64,000 bases of DNA, from positions 1-64,000 of the forward strand of contig NZ_JACWZY010000022.1 in the NCBI RefSeq assembly GCF_014699005.1, read 5' to 3'. This stretch comes from Spirosoma profusum (GTDB lineage Bacteria > Bacteroidota > Bacteroidia > Cytophagales > Spirosomataceae). Positions 45,685-54,254 of this stretch are shown one piece after another. The notes under the pieces were generated by a model, which was not told the DNA's origin, ran no database searches, and saw only the letters and a list, made by a program, of their open reading frames with translations. The first letter of the stretch is position 1; every line of letters starts with the position of its first letter. The translations under genes were made by a program, and so were the position numbers.

Positions 45685-47367
45685 TTACCGATAAATCGTG
45701 CGTTGGAGAATCCAGGCAATGCCAACGACCAGCAGACAGCCGATTACGTTCAGCCAGAGAAAAGCCGTCAGATCAAAATACCAGCTCGCAACAACCAAAA
45801 CTTCGGCAATAATGGCAGCCCAGAACGTAGCACCTCCGCCAATGGATTTGACGTAGAAAGCCACTACAAAAACACCCAGAATCACTCCGTAAAACAACGA
45901 CCCCAGGATATTCACGGCTTCGATCATACTGCCCAGCTGATTGGCAAACTGAGCCACCACAATGCAGAAAATCCCCCAGCCAATGGTCGACCAGCGTGAT
46001 ATTGCTACGTACTGCGTATCACTGCACTTGCTGTTAATCAATCGTTTATACACATCAACTACGGTGGTTGATGCCAGTGAGTTGTAAGCCGACGCAATCG
46101 ACCCCATCGACGCAATAAAGATGACGGCAATGAGTAGACCAATCAGTCCATGCGGGAGGTAGTCAAGCACGAAGCGCAGAAAAATGTAATTGACGTCGTT
46201 GGTGTCGGCGGCAGGGTTGTTTTGTTTAATAAGCTTCGCTACGTCGGCTTTCACCGTTTTCAGGGCATCGTCCGTTTCGTGCAACGTATTACTTGCTACG
46301 TTCTGCGCGGCTTCATCGTCGGTCTTAAGAGCGGCCTGCATATCGATCACCGCTTTCTGACGTTGCGTGGTGAGGTTCTGGTGCTTGATTTCAGCGAGTT
46401 GATACTGCCGGGCGTAAGGGCTTGCTTTCAGTCGATCCGTTTCCTGCTTGTTAAAAAACGTGGGTGATGGATTGAACTGGTAAAACACAAACACCAGCAC
46501 GCCAACCAGCAAAATCAGAAACTGCATCGGCACTTTCAGCAGCCCATTCATCAGTAAACCCAGCCGACTTTGCCCAATGGTTTCGCCCGTCAGATAGCGC
46601 CCCACCTGCGACTGGTCGGTACCGAAATAGGATAGTTGCAGAAAAAAGCCGCCAATCAGCCCCGACCAGATGTTGTATCGACTGTTGGGGTCGAATTTCA
46701 GATCAATCAGATTTACGCGACCAGCCTTACCCGCTACGTGCAGCGCATCGACAAAGCCAATTCCTTCGGGTAGCAACTTCACAGTCAAATAGCCGGCTAT
46801 CCCCATCGCTAACGTAATAATCACCATTTGCTGAAGATGCGTATGCGAGATGGCTTTGGTGCCGCCCGTAACGGTGTAAATCAGCACGATACCGCCCATC
46901 AGCAGATTGGTCAGGTAAATATTCCAGCCCAGAATCGTCGAGAGAATGATAGCCGGAGCGTAAATCGACAAGCCCGTCGATAAACCGCGTTGGAGTAAGA
47001 AAAGCCCCGCTGTAAGGGTTCGGACGCGGGCATCGAACCGGTCTTCCAGAAATTCGTAGGCTGTAAATACCTTCAGTCGATGAAAAATCGGTACGAACGT
47101 AACAGATAGCACAACCATCGCCAGCGGCAGTCCGAAGTAGAATTGAACAAACCGCATTCCATCGGCAAAACCCTGCCCCGGCGTCGACAGGAACGTAATG
47201 GCACTGGCCTGTGTAGCCATCACCGACAACCCTACGTGATACCACGGCAACGACTGACCAGCCAGTAGATAATCGTCCATGCTACGTGACCCGCGGCTAC
47301 GTAGTATGCCATAGAGAATGATACCAGCCAGGGTAACGGTTAGTACCACCCAGTCAAGAACACTCAT
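45685..47367 (-). CDS. Sodium:solute symporter (SSS family)
   Basis: A 560-residue inner-membrane protein of about 13 helices with the SSS signatures SVMATQASAITFLSTPGQGF, GLFLLQRGLSTGLSIYAPAI and ASMGSIASAYNSLASTTVVDVY. Between helices (about 300-395) it carries a soluble helical insertion of some 95 residues (KQETDRLKASPYARQYQ, DDALKTVKADVAKLIKQ), not found in the usual family core. The start codon overlaps the stop codon of an upstream 41-residue membrane protein. Substrate unknown. Confidence 0.88.
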   Translation of the reverse strand: MSVLDWVVLTVTLAGIILYGILRSRGSRSMDDYLLAGQSLPWYHVGLSVMATQASAITFLSTPGQGFADGMRFVQFYFGLPLAMVVLSVTFVPIFHRLKVFTAYEFLEDRFDARVRTLTAGLFLLQRGLSTGLSIYAPAIILSTILGWNIYLTNLLMGGIVLIYTVTGGTKAISHTHLQQMVIITLAMGIAGYLTVKLLPEGIGFVDALHVAGKAGRVNLIDLKFDPNSRYNIWSGLIGGFFLQLSYFGTDQSQVGRYLTGETIGQSRLGLLMNGLLKVPMQFLILLVGVLVFVFYQFNPSPTFFNKQETDRLKASPYARQYQLAEIKHQNLTTQRQKAVIDMQAALKTDDEAAQNVASNTLHETDDALKTVKADVAKLIKQNNPAADTNDVNYIFLRFVLDYLPHGLIGLLIAVIFIASMGSIASAYNSLASTTVVDVYKRLINSKCSDTQYVAISRWSTIGWGIFCIVVAQFANQLGSMIEAVNILGSLFYGVILGVFVVAFYVKSIGGGATFWAAIIAEVLVVASWYFDLTAFLWLNVIGCLLVVGIAWILQRTIYR

Positions 47368-47489
47368 GATAGCCAGCGCATTAGACCGTAAAACAACAGC
47401 ATTTCAAGCACCAGACAGCCAATGACGATGGCGTAGAGCTGTGCCCACGAACGGACAAAAGGAGGTAAATCGGTAGTGTTTTCAGGCAT
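47364..47489 (-). CDS. 41-residue single-span membrane protein overlapping the symporter
   Basis: Begins ATG at 47487-47489 (MPENTTDLPPFVRS) and ends TGA at 47364-47366, overlapping the symporter ATG (47365-47367) by ATGA. One hydrophobic segment (LYAIVIGCLVLEMLLFYGLM) spans the membrane. The tight overlap argues for translational coupling and a role as a small symporter partner, comparable in position to the small subunits of other SSS transporters; that role is inference. Confidence 0.65.
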   Translation of the reverse strand: MPENTTDLPPFVRSWAQLYAIVIGCLVLEMLLFYGLMRWLS

Positions 47490-47566
47490 GAAGGGTAGGA
47501 TTGTCTGACTATAACGGCGAAAATAGGATAAATCGGTGTATTGCCGCCGATATTCACATGAACGGT

Positions 47567-48445
47567 TTATTTGCCGATACGAATGTGGTAGCTCGCATAA
47601 GGCAGCAACGTAACGACGAAGGGAACGCCCGGTTCTGCAATAAATGGAATATAAGCGGCTATATCGAAAGCGTGACGCTGGCGATCAAAGCGCAGTCCCA
47701 TCGAAAGGATACCCGCAAAATCGACCGGGCCAGCGCCGAACAGAACAAAGTTTTCGCTGATGAGCGTAAGTCTCGGACTTACTTTACGTACCAATCCGAA
47801 CGTACCGACGATGTTTCGGGAGATTTCTCCATCCGCAATGCTCCATCCGAGTCCAAACGTAGTATTGTTACGTTGGTCACCTGTTGTTACCATCCCTTGT
47901 AGGTATCCAAGTCCCTGTGGCTCAGTAATATCGGTTCGGAGCGCGACGTACTGCGCATTTACCCCTACCCTCACCCGACTGCTTACAGGCACCGATACTT
48001 TGGTATTCAGACTGAACAGGTTTGTCGGCAGAAACGAAAAAAACGACGTACCAACGCTCCAGTTATCGGTGATGCCGTACTCAAACTGGCTTATGTAAAT
48101 GCAGTAATTGTGAAAATAAACTCTACCTTTTTCGGCCTGGAACGCCGTGGGTGTCAGACGTAGCGTATGGGGAAACAAATTCGGGAAAGCCGGTCGTGCC
48201 TGTGCATCCAGTTGCTCGATACGTATAATCTGCTCGGGTTTCAGTTTTACTTCGCCCAGATTATCGGTTCGGATAATGGCTTCTGTACTATCCTGTTTCA
48301 GCAATTCGCCCCGAAGCTGCGTACCGTCTTTTAATTCAATTCGATACGTTCGTTTAGACGGATTGGGTTTAGTCTGGTAATACTCGTCCTGCCCCTGGGT
48401 TAGCAGGGGCAAAATGAACAGGAAGATCCATAAAATATACTTCAT
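47567..48445 (-). CDS. Outer-membrane-type protein with N-terminal SH3/LSm-like domain
   Basis: A 292-residue exported protein (signal peptide ends near TQGQ). Residues about 30-75 hold one small beta domain (RTYRIELKDGTQLRGELLKQ, GEVKLKPEQIIRIEQ), and the rest is strand-rich (YQAEKGRVYFHNYCIYISQF, YGITDNWSVGTSFFSFLP) like a barrel. It is a close paralogue of the 48512-49714 product. Function unknown. Confidence 0.7.
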   Translation of the reverse strand: MKYILWIFLFILPLLTQGQDEYYQTKPNPSKRTYRIELKDGTQLRGELLKQDSTEAIIRTDNLGEVKLKPEQIIRIEQLDAQARPAFPNLFPHTLRLTPTAFQAEKGRVYFHNYCIYISQFEYGITDNWSVGTSFFSFLPTNLFSLNTKVSVPVSSRVRVGVNAQYVALRTDITEPQGLGYLQGMVTTGDQRNNTTFGLGWSIADGEISRNIVGTFGLVRKVSPRLTLISENFVLFGAGPVDFAGILSMGLRFDRQRHAFDIAAYIPFIAEPGVPFVVTLLPYASYHIRIGK

Positions 48446-48511
48446 ACTACCTGAGCGAAGCGTTACGTTCGGACGAATCTACTGCAAAGCAAGTGCCAGA
48501 GCGATTCGCGG

Positions 48512-49714
48512 TCAATGTCGACCAATCAGTAGGTTATAGGCCAGATACGGGTAAAAATTAGCCTGAAGTTTTGTACCCGACGAACTGAACGAGTAATATG
48601 TATACGATTGTAACGTTGATAAAACACCAAGATCAAACGCATGGCGTTGACGATCAAGACGTAAGGCAACCGAAACGTCCACTCCGTTGCCGCCAAAGTA
48701 TAGGTTTTTATAAATCATATTATCGCTCAGGAGGGTCAGATTTCGGGAAATTTTCTGCATTACGCCAATCGAAATATACGTTTGTTTTCGGGCATAGAAT
48801 GATGAATAAATACTGGAAGACCCGGATATACTGTTCGTCAGTAAGCGCATTCCGTAACCAATTGTTGCATTTCGCTGGCTATTGCCAATCGACACAACAC
48901 CTTGCAGAATCACCTGTTCAGGCGTGAACACAATGTCGCCCCGTTGTTTAGGCTGATAAATCGCGTTTACGCCAAATCGAAACTGATCACTTACCTGAAA
49001 GGCCAGTTTTGTTTTAAACCGAAAACTTGCCACCATGACCGAATAACTTCCAAACTTCAAATCATTTATTATAGGGCAGAAATCAGCGCCCACGCTCCAG
49101 TTTTTGGTTATACCATAATCGATTTCGTTAAGGAGTAATAACGTGTTACGATAGTAGAATCGCCCTTTTTCCAGATTAAATGCCGTCGGGTTGGTCAGCA
49201 TAAACGGCGAAAACTTGTTGGTGAACGACGGTTTGGCCAGTGACGCCCCCCCCGCTTCCTGCCACCCCTGCTCCACGCTATCCCGGCTCGGCAGCATCCC
49301 CGCCCGAATCGTATCGACCCTAAGTAAGAGTTCCGGTTCGAAATACGTCAGTTGTCCACTCGCTTTTCTGACAGTAATCATCGTATTATTCTGTCGGACA
49401 AACGTTCCGGGCAATCGGGTACCATCTTTCAGCACAAAAACGGTAGATGGCCGCTGAATCCTTTCCTTTATGGGCGCCACTTTCGACGCTGAAATACGAA
49501 CAATCTGATCCGTTTCCACGTATGAAATAGCACCACCACGTAGTCGGACTTTAACTACTGAACTATCCTGCTGAACGATACGTCCATACACAACAGAGCC
49601 GTCACGTAGCAGCAGATACGATTGCTTACGTAGCAAGTCGTCGGGACTCACTTGCAGACGTTGCGCCCAGGCGAAGAACGGGATAATCAGCAGGAAGAGT
49701 AGAACTGTTTTCAT
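48512..49714 (-). CDS. Paralogous outer-membrane-type protein with two SH3/LSm-like domains
   Basis: A 400-residue exported protein (signal ends near FAWAQ). It carries two copies of the small beta domain seen once in its neighbour: LLRDGSVVYGRIVQQDSSVV (about 35-70) and LKDGTRLPGTFVRQNNTM (about 95-130). The remaining 250 residues match the neighbour (NLEKGRFYYRNTLLLLNEID, YGITKNWSVGADFCP). The gene is divergent from the aminotransferase at 49768. The two paralogues are in tandem and probably arose by duplication. Confidence 0.72.
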   Translation of the reverse strand: MKTVLLFLLIIPFFAWAQRLQVSPDDLLRKQSYLLLRDGSVVYGRIVQQDSSVVKVRLRGGAISYVETDQIVRISASKVAPIKERIQRPSTVFVLKDGTRLPGTFVRQNNTMITVRKASGQLTYFEPELLLRVDTIRAGMLPSRDSVEQGWQEAGGASLAKPSFTNKFSPFMLTNPTAFNLEKGRFYYRNTLLLLNEIDYGITKNWSVGADFCPIINDLKFGSYSVMVASFRFKTKLAFQVSDQFRFGVNAIYQPKQRGDIVFTPEQVILQGVVSIGNSQRNATIGYGMRLLTNSISGSSSIYSSFYARKQTYISIGVMQKISRNLTLLSDNMIYKNLYFGGNGVDVSVALRLDRQRHAFDLGVLSTLQSYTYYSFSSSGTKLQANFYPYLAYNLLIGRH

Positions 49715-49767
49715 GGTCGGCGGTGTTAGGATTCAGGAATTAGTATGATAATTTCTACATATCAACG

Positions 49768-50979
49768 GTGACATCCAGACAATTATTTTTTCAGCATATA
49801 GCACAGACCTCCGATTTCCCGTTAGCGTTGGAAATTGAGCGGGCAGAAGGCATTTATTTAATTGGTCCATCGAATGATGGTACCGAAGAAGCGCGTTACA
49901 TTGACCTGATTTCGGGCATTGGTGTGAGCAACGTAGGGCACCGACACCCGCGTGTACTGGAAGCGATTCAGCAGCAACTGGACAAATACATGCACCTGAT
50001 GGTGTATGGCGAATACGTTCAGACACCCCAGGCAAAACTGGCGCACGCGCTGGTGCAAACGCTTCCGCCGACGCTGGACAACGTCTATTTCACCAATTCG
50101 GGCACCGAAGCTACCGAAGGTGCGATGAAACTCGCCAAACGATACACGGGTCGAACCGAAATCATAAGCTGTTTCAATGCATATCATGGTTCCACACAGG
50201 GTGCGCTTTCGCTGTCGGGCGACGAAAATTTCAAACGGAATTATCGCCCTCTCCTACCCGACATTCGTCATATCCACTACGGCATTTTCGATGATCTTGA
50301 CCAGATAACTCACCGGACAGCCGCCGTTGTAATGGAAGTAGTAGCGGGTGAAGCGGGTGTTCGCGTACCCGACGCTACGTATCTGCAAGCCGTTCGGCAA
50401 CACTGCACCGAAGTCGGTACGTTGCTCATTTTCGATGAGATTCAGACGGGTTTCGGACGTACCGGTACGTTCTGGGCATTTGAGGATTTTAACGTAGTAC
50501 CCGATATTTTGCTCTGCGCCAAAGGAATGGGTGGCGGTATGCCGATTGGTGCGTTCATCAGTTCAGCGGAGATCATGGGCGTCCTGAAAAACAACCCGAT
50601 TCTGGGGCATATTACTACGTTCGGAGGGCATCCGGTTTCATGCGCATCCTCCCTCGCTACGTTGCAGGTGATTCAATCTGAGAAATTACATGAGCAAGCT
50701 GAAGCCAAAGGACAGTTATTCAGACAGTTGCTACGTCACCCGGCTATCCGTGAAGTACGCGGCAAAGGGTTGATGCTCGCAGCTGAATTCGAATCCTTCG
50801 ACGTACTAAAACCCATCATCGACCGGGCCATTGCACGTGGTACGTCCGGCCAGACGGGCGTCATAACGGACTGGTTTCTTTTCTGCAACAATTCAATGCG
50901 AATTGCCCCACCGCTTATTATCACAGAAGAGCAAATTCACGAAGCCTGTAATGTTATTCTGGACGCGGTAGAGAAATGA
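49768..50979 (+). CDS. Class III PLP-dependent aminotransferase
   Basis: A 403-residue enzyme that begins with GTG at 49768; no ATG in frame lies upstream. Fold-type I class III features are present: TNSGTEATEGAMKLAKRYTG, YHGSTQGALSLSG, IFDEIQTGFGRTGTFWAFE with the cofactor Asp, and the Schiff-base lysine K252 in AKGMGGGMPIGAF. Acetylornithine, 4-aminobutyrate and similar omega-amino acids are the usual substrates; the exact one cannot be chosen. It is divergent from the barrel-protein gene. Confidence 0.9.
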   Translation: MTSRQLFFQHIAQTSDFPLALEIERAEGIYLIGPSNDGTEEARYIDLISGIGVSNVGHRHPRVLEAIQQQLDKYMHLMVYGEYVQTPQAKLAHALVQTLPPTLDNVYFTNSGTEATEGAMKLAKRYTGRTEIISCFNAYHGSTQGALSLSGDENFKRNYRPLLPDIRHIHYGIFDDLDQITHRTAAVVMEVVAGEAGVRVPDATYLQAVRQHCTEVGTLLIFDEIQTGFGRTGTFWAFEDFNVVPDILLCAKGMGGGMPIGAFISSAEIMGVLKNNPILGHITTFGGHPVSCASSLATLQVIQSEKLHEQAEAKGQLFRQLLRHPAIREVRGKGLMLAAEFESFDVLKPIIDRAIARGTSGQTGVITDWFLFCNNSMRIAPPLIITEEQIHEACNVILDAVEK

Positions 50980-50995
50980 ATAACGGATAAGCAAC

Positions 50996-51108
50996 GTATT
51001 GCTGACGTATGGGGTTTCGACAGGCTAAGCCTGACAAACCAGCTTGAGTTAACAAATTTAAGTTGACAGTCAGGCTAAGCCTGTCGAAGCCCCATACGTC
51101 AGCAATAC
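50996..51108. repeat. 40-bp-arm palindrome containing a TTCGACAGGCT core
   Basis: Arms at 50996-51035 and 51069-51108 pair over 40 bp with a single mismatch; each contains CAGGCTAAGCCTG, itself a palindrome. The loop is about 33 bases. Outside it, TGAATAACGGATAA (50977) and TTAATCCATTATTCA (about 51136) form a second, outer pair of arms. It lies between convergent genes. Confidence 0.8.
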
Positions 51109-51143
51109 ATCGTAAACTAATCGGTTAATTTTCTATTAATCCA

Positions 51144-51842
51144 TTATTCATTGATGCGAAAGTCTGCGTCCCAGCTTAGTTCACGTTTTGCTTTATCGGT
51201 CTGAACAGTACCGCCGTCTTCAGCGATGTTATAAATACCGCTTTCACCCTGCGTAATCGCTCGGCAGGCCGCATCTGCAGCCGCGTCGACATGGACGGCG
51301 CATCCGGCCGGAGGGCTATCGAAGCCAGTGCCTGGTCCGTAAAATTTGCCGTAACGTAGCACAATTCCGCCAACGCTTAGCACCTGTTCTTCCAGACTGA
51401 TAACTCCTTTCGATGACGGGTCTAGCGGAGCGTCTTCAGCATAGGGCGTCGGGCCTGATGCATAGGCAAATGCAATACTTTGGGCAATAACCCGCTCAAC
51501 TCCAACTGACATGGCGGCACGTAGCAAATTTCGAGTCCCGACTTCTCGCAGGTAAGTGTTACGTATCAGGGCTTCGGGCATTTTGGCCGGGTCCAGCGCG
51601 GGAGGCAAGTCGGTAAGTTGATGGATAACAATGGTAGGCCGAAATTCAGCAAACACGTGATTTAGCGACGCTACGTCGAAAACATCCACAACTACCGGTT
51701 CTATGCCAATCGAACGTAGCAGGGCTGCTTTCTCCTCCGAGCGAGTTGTACCTACTACCGGCCACCCATCCGCTACCAGCAACCGCGACAAGCGTTGTCC
51801 AACCGCTCCACTGGCTCCTGCCAGTAAAATCTTTTTCTTCAT
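51144..51842 (-). CDS. NAD(P)-dependent epimerase/reductase (extended SDR type)
   Basis: A 232-residue protein with a Rossmann motif KKKILLAGASGAVGQRLSRL and an RVIAQSIAFAYASG segment in the position of the SDR active-site Ser; the YGKFYGPG stretch may correspond to the downstream Tyr region. It is shorter than typical extended SDRs (about 290-320), mainly at the C-terminus, and no canonical YxxxK is obvious, so it may be a non-catalytic or atypical NAD-binding protein. It is third in an apparent operon with a 91- and a 38-residue membrane protein. Confidence 0.8.
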   Translation of the reverse strand: MKKKILLAGASGAVGQRLSRLLVADGWPVVGTTRSEEKAALLRSIGIEPVVVDVFDVASLNHVFAEFRPTIVIHQLTDLPPALDPAKMPEALIRNTYLREVGTRNLLRAAMSVGVERVIAQSIAFAYASGPTPYAEDAPLDPSSKGVISLEEQVLSVGGIVLRYGKFYGPGTGFDSPPAGCAVHVDAAADAACRAITQGESGIYNIAEDGGTVQTDKAKRELSWDADFRINE

Positions 51843-51859
51843 AACGCTATTGTCCGGTT

Positions 51860-51976
51860 TTACGGAAACAAGACTGTCAACGTACCGACCAGCAGTGCTA
51901 ATCCGAAAATTATCGCCAGACCAATCAGTATAGTTCTCAGTAAACTACCCGGCTTTTCGGGTGTTGATTTTGTCAT
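51860..51976 (-). CDS. 38-residue single-span membrane protein
   Basis: ATG at 51974-51976, TAA at 51860-51862. The product has a charged N-terminus (MTKSTPEKPGSLLR) and one hydrophobic span (ILIGLAIIFGLALLVGTLTV). It sits 16 bp after the 91-residue membrane protein gene and 17 bp before the epimerase gene in the same orientation, spacing that suggests an operon. Too short for confident family recognition. Confidence 0.55.
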   Translation of the reverse strand: MTKSTPEKPGSLLRTILIGLAIIFGLALLVGTLTVLFP

Positions 51977-51992
51977 TGACTTTTCTCTCTAT

Positions 51993-52268
51993 TTATATCC
52001 ACCCTGCCAACGTAGCGAGCCAGTAGAACGTAATGCCTAGCAAAGCAACCCAGTATAGACCGACCAAAGCCAGCATGACATAGTAGGCAACGTCTCGTCG
52101 AAGCGAAAATTCCTTTACCTGAAACAGTCCACCGATAGCCATCAGCCAACCACCGCCAATAACAAGCGCACCTCGCCAGGTGGCAGATAATACGGGTAAA
52201 AACGCAGCCAGCAACACTAGTGCGAAACCAACAGAAACAAACAGAATTAGTTTTTGGGTAACTGTCAT
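51993..52268 (-). CDS. Small membrane protein
   Basis: A 91-residue protein with three predicted membrane helices (about 6-26, 31-50, 63-85). LFQVKEFSLRRDVAYYVM is the only polar loop of note. No family recognised. It is the first gene of the three-gene run ending with the epimerase. Confidence 0.6.
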   Translation of the reverse strand: MTVTQKLILFVSVGFALVLLAAFLPVLSATWRGALVIGGGWLMAIGGLFQVKEFSLRRDVAYYVMLALVGLYWVALLGITFYWLATLAGWI

Positions 52269-52347
52269 CGATACATCAGTTCATGCTGGAACGTAGTGTG
52301 GACGGCACTGGCAATTATAGTAACAGAATACGGTTTAACAATCTATT

Positions 52348-53934
52348 TTACAACGGAATATTCCCGTGTTTTTTCTTTGGCATTGATGCGACTTTATTTT
52401 CCAGCATCTGAAATGCCCGGATAAGTTTCTGACGGGTCTGGTCGGGCATGATGACTTCGTCGATGTAGCCCCGGTGAGCGGCCCGGTACGGATTGGCAAA
52501 TTTCTCGGTGTATTCCAGTACTTTTTCCTGCAACTTGGCCTGAGGGTCTTCAGCTTCGGCGATTTCGCGTTTGAAAATAATTTCGGCGGCACCGCTGGCA
52601 CCCATCACGGCGATTTCGGCAGTGGGCCACGCGTAGTTCAGATCTGCGCCGATGTGTTTGGAATTCATTACGTCGTAAGCACCGCCATAGGCTTTGCGCG
52701 TGATGACCGTTACGCGGGGAACGGTTGCTTCGCAGAACGCAAACAGTAGTTTGGCACCGTTCGTGATGATGCCGTTCCACTCCTGGTCGGTGCCGGGCAG
52801 GAAGCCCGGTACGTCCTCCAACACCAACAGTGGTACGTTAAAACAGTCGCAGAAACGCACAAAACGGGCTGCTTTCGTACTGGCATTAATGTCGAGAACA
52901 CCGGCTAACACGGCGGGTTGGTTACCCACGACGCCAACGCTACGTCCGGCCAGTCGGGCAAAACCAACGACGATATTCTCCGCAAAATTTTTGTGCACTT
53001 CCATGAAACTGCCCTCATCGACCAGTTCCGCAATCACTTCCCGCATGTCATATGGCTGGTTCGGGTTGTCGGGAATGATACTATTCAACGCCGAACGAGC
53101 TTCTTCCGAAGGCTCGTAAGCCAACATCGGCGGTTCGTCTTCGCAGTTCTGGGGAATATAACTGAGCAGTTGTTTAATTGACTGAATGCAAGCTAGTTCG
53201 TTTCCGCAGGCAAAGTGCGTAACGCCCGATTTAGTACTATGCGTACTGGCTCCGCCCAGTTCTTCGGCTGTAACAGATTCGTGCGTAACGGTTTTCACTA
53301 CGTTGGGGCCCGTCACGAACATATAGCTCGTGTTTTCGACCATGAAAATGAAGTCCGTAATGGCCGGGCTATACACGGCTCCGCCCGCGCACGGCCCCAT
53401 AATGGCCGATAGCTGCGGAATAACGCCCGATGCTTTCGTGTTCCGGTAAAAAATATCGGCATAACCCGCCAGTGATAGAACACCTTCCTGAATCCGGGCA
53501 CCACCTGAGTCATTTAACCCAATAAGTGGCGCGCCATTTTGCATCGCCAGATCCATCAGTTTGCAGATTTTTTCGGCGTGGGTTTCCGACAGAGCGCCCC
53601 CAAATACCGTAAAATCCTGCGCAAAAACGTACACCAGCCGCCCATCGACGGTGCCGTAACCCGTTACGACGCCATCGCCCAGATAATGTTCTTTATCGAG
53701 GCCAAAGTCGCGGGTACGGTGCATCACAAACTTCCCGATTTCTTCAAACGAACCTTCGTCGACCAGTAGGGCAATCCGTTCACGGGCGGTCAGTTTGCCT
53801 TTCGCGTGTTGGGCGTCGATACGTTTCTGACCGCCACCGAGTTCGGCTTCCGCATTTTTCCGGGCAAGAACGTCGGTTTTCAACGGTTTTGGGGCATTAA
53901 TTAACTCAATATCTGCTTGCTTTTCAGTTTGCAT
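52348..53934 (-). CDS. Acyl-CoA carboxylase carboxyltransferase (beta) subunit
   Basis: A 528-residue protein matching the PccB/MmdA-type carboxyltransferase: KRIDAQHAKGKLTARERIALL, GDGVVTGYGTVDGRLVYVFAQD, LIGLNDSGGARIQEGV (N-terminal CoA/oxyanion region), and GGAYDVMNSKHIGADLNYAWPTAEIAVMGASGA in the C-terminal crotonase-like domain. It transfers carboxyl from biotin to propionyl-CoA or a similar acyl-CoA. The biotin carboxylase/carrier subunit is not in the window. Length is standard. Confidence 0.93.
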   Translation of the reverse strand: MQTEKQADIELINAPKPLKTDVLARKNAEAELGGGQKRIDAQHAKGKLTARERIALLVDEGSFEEIGKFVMHRTRDFGLDKEHYLGDGVVTGYGTVDGRLVYVFAQDFTVFGGALSETHAEKICKLMDLAMQNGAPLIGLNDSGGARIQEGVLSLAGYADIFYRNTKASGVIPQLSAIMGPCAGGAVYSPAITDFIFMVENTSYMFVTGPNVVKTVTHESVTAEELGGASTHSTKSGVTHFACGNELACIQSIKQLLSYIPQNCEDEPPMLAYEPSEEARSALNSIIPDNPNQPYDMREVIAELVDEGSFMEVHKNFAENIVVGFARLAGRSVGVVGNQPAVLAGVLDINASTKAARFVRFCDCFNVPLLVLEDVPGFLPGTDQEWNGIITNGAKLLFAFCEATVPRVTVITRKAYGGAYDVMNSKHIGADLNYAWPTAEIAVMGASGAAEIIFKREIAEAEDPQAKLQEKVLEYTEKFANPYRAAHRGYIDEVIMPDQTRQKLIRAFQMLENKVASMPKKKHGNIPL

Positions 53935-54088
53935 GAGGTTCTGTCTTGTCGAAATCAGGTATGAGCAAAGTTAGGCTCTTTTTGTCAGATGAAGCCATGA
54001 CCGGAAAAATCGGCAAAAAAGGAATACGCACGCCAATACTTCGTTGTTAAAATCTGGCTTTGAGGTTTATAAAACGTTGATTGCCATT

Positions 54089-54175
54089 TTTGTCATGCTG
54101 AGAAACGAAGCATCTTAGGTTTCATAACTCACCAGTCAGGAAACCTTAGGATGCTTCGTTCCTCAGCATGACAAA
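54089..54175. repeat. Palindromic repeat, TGTCATGCTGAG type
   Basis: Arms beginning TTTTGTCATGCTGAGAAACG at 54089 and complementary up to 54175 pair over about 35 bp with few mismatches. It resembles the repeat at 36144-36230 (both TTGTCAT.CTGA and GAAG.ATCTTA). Confidence 0.75.
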
Positions 54176-54196
54176 GACACTACTTTTGGCTTTCAG

Positions 54197-54228
54197 TTGA
54201 ATAGTAAACTATCTCTGAGTTAATTTTG
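54197..54228 (+). promoter_or_regulatory. Candidate promoter of the GH20 gene
   Basis: TTG at 54197-54199, 21-bp spacer and TAATTTTG (54221-54228), an exact TANNTTTG, about 27 bp before the ATG at 54255. Confidence 0.5.
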
Positions 54229-54254
54229 AAAAAAATTTATAAACCCTTTGCTTC

